Shown in pieces: positions 39,097 to 49,400 of a stretch of 64,000 bases of DNA (positions are counted from its first letter, which is position 1; each line of letters begins with the position of its first letter). The translations under genes were made by a program, and so were the position numbers. The stretch lies in contig VXPE01000042.1 in assembly GCA_009839745.1 (NCBI GenBank), forward strand, positions 51,100 through 115,099. The letters are read 5' to 3'. Origin of the DNA: Candidatus Poribacteria bacterium (GTDB lineage Bacteria; Poribacteria; WGA-4E; WGA-3G). The notes under the pieces are model-generated. The model saw only the letters and a list, made by a program, of their open reading frames with translations. It did not search any database and had not been told where the DNA came from.

Positions 39097-39269
39097 TAGA
39101 AAGTTTGCAAGTTCCTAAAGTTTGCAAGTTAGGATAAACTTTACAACTTCTCAACTTTAGCACACTTTACAACTTCTTCAGGACTTACGCAAAATCCGTA
39201 AATTTCGTATATTTGGACGCATTCGGGGCGGTTAGGAAACCGCCCCTACCGGGGGAGTGCGTAAGTCCT
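39097..39269. repeat. Composite intergenic repeat upstream of hisC
   Basis: Bases 39097-39175 resemble 7085-7176 (AAAGTTTGCAAGT twice, then CTCAACTTT). Bases 39180-39269 are bounded by AGGACTTACGC and GCGTAAGTCCT. Inside lies a perfect 9-bp hairpin, GGGGCGGTT and AACCGCCCC around AGGA (39225-39246), which ends in CCCCTAC like the 27-bp palindromes. Confidence 0.75.
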
Positions 39270-39315
39270 ATTCTTAAAACTAATGGCTGACTGCCGATGG
39301 TTTCCGATGGCTATT

Positions 39316-40425
39316 CTATTGACTCGGGGTGGGTGAAGTTCGTACCTCAACTGCTTTCGGTGTCAACGCACCGATAGGTGCTTCGCCTTTTAGGACCCGC
39401 ACAAAATCGTCCACAGTCATGTCCGCCACGCGTAAATTGGAGTCTATTGTTCTCCCTGCGATATGCGGTGTGTGAACAACGTTGTCCCGATTGCGTAGTT
39501 CATCGTCAATGGGAACCGGTTCGATATCGTAAACGTCGAAGGCACCCGCGAGTTCGTCTTTCACGATGCGTTCTCGTAATGCGTCCATATCAACAGCAAA
39601 GGCGCGTGTAATCACGACAACCAAACTCCCTTTGCGTAAGTGATAGATGCGTTCTCGATTCAACAGATGTTTGGCTGAAGGTGTTGGTGGAACCGCCACG
39701 AAAACGATATCCGAACTGTCAGCGAGTGTGTCCATATCGGCGCGTTGCACGTTCCATTCTTGGAGAAGTTCGTCCGGTACATAAGGATCGAAGCCCATCA
39801 CCGTCGCGCCGAAGACGCTGCACCATTTTGCGATCTTTCCGCCAATTTGCCCGAGTCCGATAACACCTATCCGTTTCGTTCCGAGATCACCGTTGACGAA
39901 ATCGGGGTCGTCACAGAACTGATGTGCGGCAGGGAGTTTATCCAGGGGTGCACCGCTTTCACGTGCGTTTAGCGAACCCCACATCGGGTTTTCCCAATCC
40001 CACAGTTTTTCGCCCTGTGCCATCCGCAGGTGCCATTGTGCTGTCCGACGCAGTGAAGACAATGCCAGACCGAAAGCGCATTCTGCTACAGATTGCGACC
40101 ACGCCCGTGTCGATTCAATCACAGGGATACCCCGTGCTTGAAGTGCCTGATACGGGATACCGTGTCCAGAATTGTCGGTCATCGCTCCGAACACCTTCAG
40201 GTTCGGGGCTGCCGCGATACAGGCTTCAGTCAGGTTTCCGCCGAAGTGAGATAGTCCGATGGTTTCGCTTAAGTCGATCTGTTCGTGAATAGGGTCTCGG
40301 TTGTCTGTGTTCAGGACGAGTGTTACACCTAATTCTTCTAAGCGACTCACCATCTGTTCGTGTACGTAGGGCCAAGAAATTTCTAAATTGGGGTGACGTG
40401 TGAATACAAACTCAGGACTTGCCAT
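39316..40425 (-). CDS. D-2-hydroxyacid dehydrogenase family protein
   Basis: The 369-residue protein has the split catalytic domain of the family (PNLKVFGAMTDNSGHGIPY) and the NAD-binding motif IGVIGLGQIGGKIAKW near residue 190. Expected catalytic residues are in place: an Arg in VVVITRAFAVD, a Glu in FDVYDIEPVP and a His in VVHTPHIAGRT. It reduces or oxidises a 2-hydroxy acid with NAD(P); the substrate is not clear (phosphoglycerate-like or a sugar acid). The start has CCCAGGAGG, then an ATAGTTAAAAAG spacer, similar to that of the BNR gene. Confidence 0.85.
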   Translation of the reverse strand: MASPEFVFTRHPNLEISWPYVHEQMVSRLEELGVTLVLNTDNRDPIHEQIDLSETIGLSHFGGNLTEACIAAAPNLKVFGAMTDNSGHGIPYQALQARGIPVIESTRAWSQSVAECAFGLALSSLRRTAQWHLRMAQGEKLWDWENPMWGSLNARESGAPLDKLPAAHQFCDDPDFVNGDLGTKRIGVIGLGQIGGKIAKWCSVFGATVMGFDPYVPDELLQEWNVQRADMDTLADSSDIVFVAVPPTPSAKHLLNRERIYHLRKGSLVVVITRAFAVDMDALRERIVKDELAGAFDVYDIEPVPIDDELRNRDNVVHTPHIAGRTIDSNLRVADMTVDDFVRVLKGEAPIGALTPKAVEVRTSPTPSQ

Positions 40426-40576
40426 CTTTTTAACTATTCCTCCTGGGCGATGCCTCCGTTGTCGGCATCGATCTAAAATTGGTAAAAAACCTGCTTTAGG
40501 TTATAAATGTTTTTTTAGGATTGGAACACTACATTCTCACTATAAAACGTCAGACGCAGCATCTCAGATTTAATCA

Positions 40577-43306
40577 TTAACAACGTAGAGAAAAATGGGG
40601 TCCAGTCGGGTATCTACCCATACGTGCACCGTAGAGTGCAAACCCTCCTTTCGCCGCAGCATCTGCTTTCACTTCATATCGGACTGTTAATGTGTCTGCC
40701 TTGTTCTCAAAAACAATAGACGGGTCTACCTTAACCCGATAAAGGTAGCCATAGATGCCGGGTTGCCCGTGGATGTAAGAAAGCACACCGCGCGCATCCG
40801 CCGGACAGTCGGGTATGTGGATCGTCTCGATTTCAACACCGTTGACAGAGATCGTCACATCGGATGGGTGTTTTTCAGGTTCCGTTTGACGTGCACCACC
40901 GTTTGAGCTGGATGCTTCAAAGATCAATTCCATCTCTGCGGAATTTGCTGGATCGATCCCTTCTATCAACGAAATCTCATATTCGACGTAACCACTTCCC
41001 GCTGCGGAAAACAATTGTGCTTCACTTATGGGTTCATCCCAGGATGATTTGGACGCGCTTCCAGGGTCGTGGTTGATACTAATCTGGGAATCTTTTGATT
41101 CAACTGTTGGGTTTACTTCGGGGATACAATCCCCTCCCACATGCTCAAAGTTGATGAAATTACGGGCGACAACGGAACCTGTGCCATCTGTTACCCAGAC
41201 GTGGAGTGTACCGACTGCGGGGTGAACATCAGGCATGGTAAGTTCAAGCTGATGCACATTTTGCACTTGGTACTGCGGGAATGGAACATCAACGCTTCCT
41301 GAAACGGAGCCTCGTGTGATGTTTCCCGTTGCTGACATCGTATCCAATTGCCAGTGGAGTGTTGTATCTGTGATGGTTTTGTGTGAGAAATGGCTCGCAT
41401 AGATGTCAGCCTTCACTTTCTCACCCGTTGTAACTGTTGTCCCAGGCGGATAATCAATACCGATAAAATCTAAGGTGTTAATATCGAGATAATCGTATCC
41501 GAAAGCCTTGATTGAGCGGTCGTATTTCATGAAACCGTTGTGTTCCCACTCGATGTCCTGCAACTCGGTATAGACGTACCCGCAGATTTTCGGATGGAGG
41601 CGGAGTTCGTTGGTAAGGTATTTGAAACACCAGGAGACATCCTTATCCCCGGCACCTGCTGAGATGCCACCATATTCGCTGTTAATCAACGGAGCATCCT
41701 TCTGGACATTACCACCGACGTAATTGAATGCTGAACCTGGGTATGTTTCTTCCACGACGTTCGCGATGTGTTCTTTCGCGCGGTCATAATCGTTGATGTA
41801 GAAGTGCCATGAGTTGATATCTGTTTCTACATGGTCGTATAAACAGGGCGAGTTGTCCTCAATGAGGCGGGTGGTGTCGAGAGATTTAGCGAGGTGGTAC
41901 ATCTCACGTACCCATTCTTGCCGTTCGTGCATCTCTTTATACTCCCTGCTACCGAGTCCCCAAGTTTCGTTGAAATTGCACCATGAGATGATTGAAGGAT
42001 GATTGTAGTCACGTGCAATGTTTCCATGAAGTGTTTCCACAAATCGTGCTTTTGCTTTCTCCGTATAGTCGCCAAAATTCGGGATGTCACACATAAAGAG
42101 CAATCCCAACTTGTCAGCCCAATAGTAAAGGCGCGGCTCATCTACCTTGATGTGAAGTCGGAGGAAGTTGAATCCGAATTCTTTCGCGCGTTCAATATCC
42201 CTACGGATCGCTTCATCTGTCAGGAACGTATACACGCCTTCCGGGTTAAACGACTGATTGAGCGCACCCAGCAGGTAGATAGGGCGGTTGTTGAGGTAGA
42301 TATACTGATAATCCCCACCCGGGGCTTTCGCGATGGAAACCTTCCGCATTCCGAAGTAGGTGTAAATCCTATCAATTTTTAGATTAGGGTCCTCCAGCAA
42401 TTCAAGGGTCACATGATAGAGATGTGGCGTATCCACATCCCACAAGCGGAGTTGTTCAGGAGGGATCGTAACGGTCCAGTGTGTATCGCTACCAGAAACT
42501 TCAACTGTTCCATTCTGTCCGTCGCAACGCCAATGTAAGTTGAGTTCTGGGTCTAAGTTTCCATCTACCTTAACGGCAAACGTGGCGGAAGCGTTGTCAA
42601 TATTGGGTGTTATGTGGCACTCCGCGATGTATGTTTCGTTTCTGGGTTCTAAGTAGACAGACTGCCAGATACCGCTGGTGCGTTCATACCAACCTATCTG
42701 CTTACCCGCGAGTTGCTCGCCGTGGTCCTGCGCGTCGTAAGCCCGAACGACAATAAGAGTGGGTTCCCCTGGTGTGAGTGCGTCTGTAATATCAAATTCA
42801 AACGGCAGGTACCCGTTTTCATGCTTACCAATGATTTTACCGTTCACCCAGACACTCGTTTCCCAATCGACGGCACCGAACTTCAAAATAACGCGTCTGT
42901 CCCCCCAATTCTCGGGGATAGAGACCATTTTGCGATACCAACCGATTGTATGTCTCGGTTGTTCCCGATAATTTCCCCCACGTTCTAAACCGCCACAGGT
43001 GACTTCTTCAGGTGTGATATAGGCGTTTTTGCTCAAATAGGTTGTGTTATCTGCTTGTTCTTCGTCGCCCCATGCCGCAAGGCTTTCCCAAGGATAGGGA
43101 ACCTGTATTTGCAATGTCCATACGGAATCAGTAGTTGGAGATCTCAGACCAAACCATTGATCTTGTTCACCGATATCGTCAGGGTCAAAAGCGAATTCCC
43201 ATGGACCATTCAGACAGATCCAGTCGATGCCTTCTGATGTTCCGCGTTGAAAATCTGGACGCGGGTACTCTGGGCGAGGTATATCTGTATTGTGGTTTCC
43301 GCTCAT
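40577..43306 (-). CDS. Glycoside hydrolase family 2 enzyme
   Basis: The 909-residue protein has the GH2 order: a sugar-binding jelly roll, an Ig-like sandwich, then a TIM barrel. The acid/base Glu447 lies in SWCNFNETWG and the nucleophile Glu544 in INSEYGG. No signal peptide is evident, so it may act in the cytoplasm or be exported another way. GH2 covers beta-galactosidases, beta-glucuronidases and beta-mannosidases; I cannot tell which this is. The C-terminal 200 residues form an additional beta-sandwich domain. A palindromic repeat near residue 727 (VGGDCIPEV) resembles those in the porU-like and sprA genes. Confidence 0.9.
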   Translation of the reverse strand: MSGNHNTDIPRPEYPRPDFQRGTSEGIDWICLNGPWEFAFDPDDIGEQDQWFGLRSPTTDSVWTLQIQVPYPWESLAAWGDEEQADNTTYLSKNAYITPEEVTCGGLERGGNYREQPRHTIGWYRKMVSIPENWGDRRVILKFGAVDWETSVWVNGKIIGKHENGYLPFEFDITDALTPGEPTLIVVRAYDAQDHGEQLAGKQIGWYERTSGIWQSVYLEPRNETYIAECHITPNIDNASATFAVKVDGNLDPELNLHWRCDGQNGTVEVSGSDTHWTVTIPPEQLRLWDVDTPHLYHVTLELLEDPNLKIDRIYTYFGMRKVSIAKAPGGDYQYIYLNNRPIYLLGALNQSFNPEGVYTFLTDEAIRRDIERAKEFGFNFLRLHIKVDEPRLYYWADKLGLLFMCDIPNFGDYTEKAKARFVETLHGNIARDYNHPSIISWCNFNETWGLGSREYKEMHERQEWVREMYHLAKSLDTTRLIEDNSPCLYDHVETDINSWHFYINDYDRAKEHIANVVEETYPGSAFNYVGGNVQKDAPLINSEYGGISAGAGDKDVSWCFKYLTNELRLHPKICGYVYTELQDIEWEHNGFMKYDRSIKAFGYDYLDINTLDFIGIDYPPGTTVTTGEKVKADIYASHFSHKTITDTTLHWQLDTMSATGNITRGSVSGSVDVPFPQYQVQNVHQLELTMPDVHPAVGTLHVWVTDGTGSVVARNFINFEHVGGDCIPEVNPTVESKDSQISINHDPGSASKSSWDEPISEAQLFSAAGSGYVEYEISLIEGIDPANSAEMELIFEASSSNGGARQTEPEKHPSDVTISVNGVEIETIHIPDCPADARGVLSYIHGQPGIYGYLYRVKVDPSIVFENKADTLTVRYEVKADAAAKGGFALYGARMGRYPTGPHFSLRC
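41114..41142. repeat. Palindromic element inside the GH2 gene
   Basis: CGGGGATACAATCCCCTCCC contains GGGGAT, ACA, ATCCCC with the trailing TCCCAC shared by the porU-like and sprA copies. It is in frame and gives VGGDCIPEV. Confidence 0.45.
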
Positions 43307-43403
43307 GTTTTTCCTTTTTTTTAGAGTTTTCAGTTATTATGCCATAAAATGCTTTTCTTTCCAATTTTTTTCTCATCATTTCCTTGTAATCTTTGGATTT
43401 TGT

Positions 43404-46400
43404 TTATTGGATTTCGCCGCGGACGGTGAGTGCAGTGGCGATGGAGAGGAAATCTCTGCCTTCTTCAACCCTATCATGGTTGTAACTCAAGCCGAGATGA
43501 AAATTCGCTGTGATATGCGTGCTAATTTTGTAACCCACGCGCAAGGTAGTTTCATATCTTTCTGAACGCTCTTCAAGGTTCGCGCCGTACTGTTCTCTGC
43601 GGATAGCCCAGGAAAGGGTATTGGTTAAATCGAGATCGTGCTTCAGAGGGATTCTACCGAAAAACGGTATCCGTATGCCATTTTCTGTCCGGTATTTGTA
43701 TTCAATACTCACGTTTGGCGTAACGATGAGCGCGTTGCTTCTAATACCGCTTCGTAGTTGGTCTCGAATCGTAGTCCGGACACCCAACGCTGTCCGAGTC
43801 TCTTTGCCCCATGTTTGCATCCAACTCAATGAAGGCGTATGTGCTTTGCTGTCGCCGAGTATAGTATCCAGGGTCCCATTATTTCGCGTTGTATAACTGT
43901 AGCGGAGTTGAAAACTGGAGGTCTCTCGCGCTTTCAATTTTACGTCGGCTTCATAAGCGTTGGTGTTCTGTATGTAGGTTGTCCCTGAACTTTTTCGGAA
44001 ACTGTCGGAAGTGCTGACGTTCGTTCCGAAGGATGCCCAATTCCACGGGTCTACCGAACTCCGTACTGTGTAACGATTGCTGCGCCGGGAGTTTGTCCGT
44101 TCCTTTGCATCGTCCGCGAGCGAATAGATTTCTAACATTGATAAGCCAGATGCAAGTTGCCGATACGATTCAGTAGCGGTGAAGTTTGCGTTGGTGTTAA
44201 CAGTGAAACTTTTCAGAATGCGATGCAGGATACCGTCTTTGACCTCTGACACTGTTCCCGCTTGTGTTCCACTATCTCTGGTTTTCGCGCCTACAGATGA
44301 CAATTCGCTTTTATCGCGTTCGATCCAATCTCCTCGGTTCTCTTCTAACTCTTGGATTTGTGTTTCGTCAATACCATTTTCCCTTAATTGTGTACTGGGG
44401 TCATCGGTCATAGGAGTGGGCGCGGGAGCGGTTTCCAACCCCGAATCCGTTGGAAGCGTAGAAGATTTTTGATTGGAAGGTTGGGAGGTTGGAAGGTTGG
44501 GTACCCCGTCCTTCCCTTCTTCCTTTCTGCCATCCCCTTCGTTGAGGAACCATCCAAACCATTTTTGAACGCGGAGATTCACGCCGAAACTGACGTTTCC
44601 ATTGAGTGAAGCGTTTTTCTGTTCACGGAACCAGTTTTCACGAAAACTCATACGGCTCGTTACGGTGGGGCGCATGCCGATCAGATCCCGATTTAAGCGT
44701 GGGGTCAGCGACAATCGGTGTTCGCGCTCAGCGATTGACCATTTAACGTCTTCGATGGGTGTCTCTTCTTCGGATTCGGCAGTTGTAGGAGAGGTTTCCA
44801 ACCCCAAATTCGTTATATTGCCAGCAAGTGAAGTGCTGGCGTTTGAATCTTCCCGTCTTTCAAGCGTTCGACGGACATCGTAACTCGGGTTCAGACTGAA
44901 GATACTCGTTGGATTAATATTAAATGTTATGGTGCCGCTATCTGTTTTTTCATCTCGATTTCTACCGTAGCCGTAACTATAGTAGGATGTTGAGGTCGAA
45001 GCTGTCTCCGTTGCGGTTTCGGGTTTTGCGAGTATGTCTTCGTGCCGATACTGAGCGTTGACCCCGAGTTTTGAACCGAGTTCATACCGGAAGCTACCCG
45101 TATAAAGATGGCTAATTTGTGTACCTTGACGTTCGTTCCAAAAGTCTTGGTAGTTGTAAGCAAAACCGAGATTCGGATACGGGTTTTGAATGAACTGCAC
45201 AGAAATATCTCGGGTGCGAATTTCACTTTTCCCGCTCTGAAAGCTGCTGTAACTACCGCGCTGGCTCTCGGTTTCCGTGTCTTGCTGTCGGATCCCGTAT
45301 CGTATCGGCAGCCATGGAAATAGCGTGACGTCTGCATCGATATTAAAATCGTTATTTGTCGTGCTATATCCGCGTGAGGAGAGTCGTTGTCTACCGACTT
45401 CACCCGCGCCGCTTTCAAAATCTTTGTCTTGGCTTGCGTAGCCGCCGCGTAATTTAACAATTCTACCGAGGGCCACCGACATATTGCCGCGACGCGCCCA
45501 TCCGGCACGCACGAGTGGATCGCCGAGGTGAATCTCATTTACCCAGATTTCTCCACTGATTTCACCGCCAGTGTCGTTCCGTATACCCAAGAGGATACCG
45601 CCGATGTTTTTGATGGAGAGCCGCATGCTATTCTTCCCTCGAATCGTGAAACCATCGGGCTGTCCATCCGGTTCTTCAATTGTTCCTTGCGGGTCGGTCA
45701 GGTCGGTTTCATGAATAATGTTTGTTTGCGTAGCGTCGCCCTCGATTTCATTACGGGCTTGTGGCTCTGGATTTTGCGTTTCGGCTACATCTGGATAGTC
45801 GTTTCTGCGGAGGTCCCGCAAATCAATTTCGATTAACTTCCACCCCTCAAAGTCAATCGGGACTGTATATTCATAGTAGTCTGTTAGATTCTCGAAAACG
45901 TTAATATCATCTTCCTGTTCTGTCTGATTGACAAACGGATCTGAACTATAGAAGGAGCTGCGATAGCCGGTTCGGACGGTAGGTGCGAGTTGTAAAACGA
46001 AGGTTGTATCGCTTTTGTCCCCATAGAGCCAAAAGCGAAGTGTATCGTGTTTGCTGAAATCTTGCCCTTCACTTTGTGTTAAGCCTTTCAATTGTTTTGA
46101 GGTGACACCGTAGGAGCCGGGAAAGAGGTAATATTCAAGGCTCAGTGTCTGTTCACGTTGCTGTTGTGTTTGAAAGCCGAGTGAAGTGGCTGTGAATGGA
46201 TGTAATTTTTTGAAGAGCTCGTTATCTTCGATATCCAGATACGCACTTTGATACGCATCGTAACTGAAGTTATCCCTCGTGCCAACAATGAATTTTTCCA
46301 ATGTGTCTTCCACAACTGTACTCGTTGATAAGGTGTTTCCAGTCGAGGCGAGTGCTGGGTTGTTCGTTATGGAGTCCAAGGAATCGGGGTTAGAAACCCC

Positions 46401-49400
46401 TCCTACAGAACGTGACCGGGTGATGATTCCCTGCTTCCATTTATTGCCAACAATTTCAATATCCGCCCATTGCAATAAACCTTCTACGTTACCGGGTGCG
46501 TTTTTGCTCAACCAGAATCGGAAGTGTTGCACGAAAACGAGACTCGGCAGTCGGGACCCCTCTGGCTTAAATTTAGAGAGTGGAATACTGAGGAACATCC
46601 AACCGTTTGCATTTTTGCTTTTAACCCATTCTTTCGGAATCTCATTGAGGGGTATCGCTACCTCAAAATATGCATCTATACTGTCAAGGACACCATCACC
46701 GTTGAGATCTTCGCTGTCCAGAATCTGGTTGCCTACACCGATAGATGTTCTCTCAAGCGGACCGTTATGTCCCCATCCGATGTCTTCACCGGTATCGAGG
46801 GCACCGTTCCCACGATAGCGATCGATCTCTGAGAGATTCTCCAGGTCTAAATCCAAGGCATCAATACTTCCGTCTCCATTCGTATCCGTTAGGGTTTCTG
46901 GAAGATCTTCGCTATCCAGTCGTTGATCGGCATCTGTATCTTCGTTCACTACCCCGAGATTCAAGTGGAGTGTCACATTGTCGTCGCCTTGGACGCGCAT
47001 CCAAATTTCAACGAAGCTACGTTCCGAATAGTCTACCCCGGATGCCGAGAGACCGTTTGAAAAACCGCCCCACTCGGCGATCACATCTGTGAAATTGTAG
47101 CCGAGTTCCATAATGAGGCGTTCTTCAGTCGAGAGAGAGAGCGGTTGAATTGATGAGGCTGGCACATCGCGGTTCCGCATATAGTTGCCTATTGCTTCCG
47201 TTTCGTTTTTGTCTTTTAGCACAACGTTAAAGATCACTCTATTCTCGTCGGTCGGTATAACGTAGTAAGCGGAATCTCTGGGCGGTGTTGGCGCATTTTC
47301 CGATACGTATGGGACACTGCTGGGTTTCCAATTGTATTTTAATGTCGGCACGGTCGTTGAGTCCTTTGCTCCTTCCATGCTATCAATAAGCGCGACGCCA
47401 ATACTGTTTGGGTTGTTGTGTGAATAAGCCGCTTCTCCACTGAAGTCAACTGAGAGTGGCAGGTTTCTCATGTTAATAAAGGGCAACAGGTTTAAAATAC
47501 CAGCAGCGTTAAACTCCCGTCCAAAACTCGTATTCACATTGAACGCTTGTAAGCGGTTTGGCACGCTATTCACATCTGGTATTTCCGCTGGTTTTTGTCC
47601 GGTGTTCAGAATATAACCCGTTGAGAGCGAAAATCCCTTTTGAAAAACGGGGTTGAAATAGTTCATCGCACCGCCATAACTACCGTAGTAGCTTCGCGAG
47701 CGACCTCCTAAACTACTGTAGCCGCCATAACCCCCGCCATAACCTCCGCCGAGTCCACCCCCGAAACTGCTCCTACCGAAGCCAGAACTGCTCCCGAAAC
47801 CTCCGAAACCGCCGCTCCTCCGTTGAAGCCCACCTGACCCGCCTCTACCGAAGGCATCCGTTCCTTCACCAAGCATATCTGCGTCCATTGTTTGAAGTCC
47901 CCCTAACCGATTGAATCTGTCTTCAAGGCTCTGTTCTCTATCGGATTTGGGTTCCTGTTTGCGTGTGTACTCTAACCAGACACCGGCTACAGCTTGTTGT
48001 GATGAACCACCAAAGGGTGTCTTTTCAAATTCCACGACGATTTCATCGAACTCATCGAGTTGTCTGAAAAATCGGAGAGTCCCGACCTCATAAAGCATCA
48101 TATAGTCGGTATCGCGCGTCAAAAGCTGCCCGTTCAATCGGACTGTCTCGCTGTTTGGAATCACAAACAAACCTACATTGTAAGTTTCTGATTGGTACGC
48201 GTAGTCGGCTATAATCGTGTAGACTTGGGCATCTGTTCGGACACCTTCGAGATAGATGGCAGTGTTGTTGAGTGAATCGCGATAATCGTAATATGGATGG
48301 GCTGGGTCTACAATTTGAAACGGATCTGTCGTGGGGAAACGGAGTAAGCCTCTGTCATAGTCTATAAACTGGGCATCTACAATACCATCACTATTCTGAT
48401 CCAACCCAAAAATTTCGAGATATGGAACAGAGCGAGTATTCGTCTGGAAGGTTTCGCTTTGTCCTTGTCGGAGGAGTGTGAGTGTGAAATCACGTGGATT
48501 AATGTTGCGGTTGCCAAGGCTATAAACGTGCGTTGCCTCTGTCCCACGAAATCCCTTCTCTTTTAGCACGACGTAGCCGATTTCCTCACCCTCTTCGTCA
48601 AGCGTTCCGTCTCCGTTTTCATCAACAAAGACTTCAGATTTACCGACGATGCCGCCGTCTCCGCCTAAATATTCATACGAGACGACGATAGTGTAATTGG
48701 CAGAAATCGGAGATAGGAATTCTATTTCACCGGTTTCGTAGTCAATATTGTAATCCTGACCGGAGAATTGGGGATTGAAGTAGCCGCGACTCGTTCTTTG
48801 ACCGCCCTGGTTGTTTCCGACGACGCCGTCGTCAATGAAAATTTGCTCGCTCCCTGATTTGATGGGGAGATATGCGTCGTGTAGTTCGCTGTCTTCACCT
48901 TTTTGGATGTGATAGAACCGATTTTTTACGTAGTTGGTATCCGGTATCTGGATCCCGCGGGGTCCATAACCATATCCGCCACCCGCGCGCCGCGACTGCC
49001 CCCGGAACGTACGCACCTCACGTATTCCCTTACTCCGAGAACCGAACGCCGTCAGACGTGTGTTTTTCCACTCAAAGACGCCTTCAAGTCCAAACAGATT
49101 CCGGTTGATATTCAGAAAACGGGTATTCGGTAAACTGAGTGTGATGTCGCCAAAGGAGATGGTTTTTATAATACTCTCTGGTGTCCCTTCGTACCAGATT
49201 TTAATCTTCTGTTCCTTGGTGCCGCCGATGCCATAGCCCCCGCCGTACCCGCCGCCGTATCCACCATATCCGCCGCCATAGCTACCGCTACCGAAGCCGC
49301 TGCCGCCAGCACTATAGTCTACAGCGATATGCGTCCGTTGTCCCACGCGACCGTGTAGCCCAAATTGCTGTATTTGACGTAGGTTAAACCCACTTGCGCG

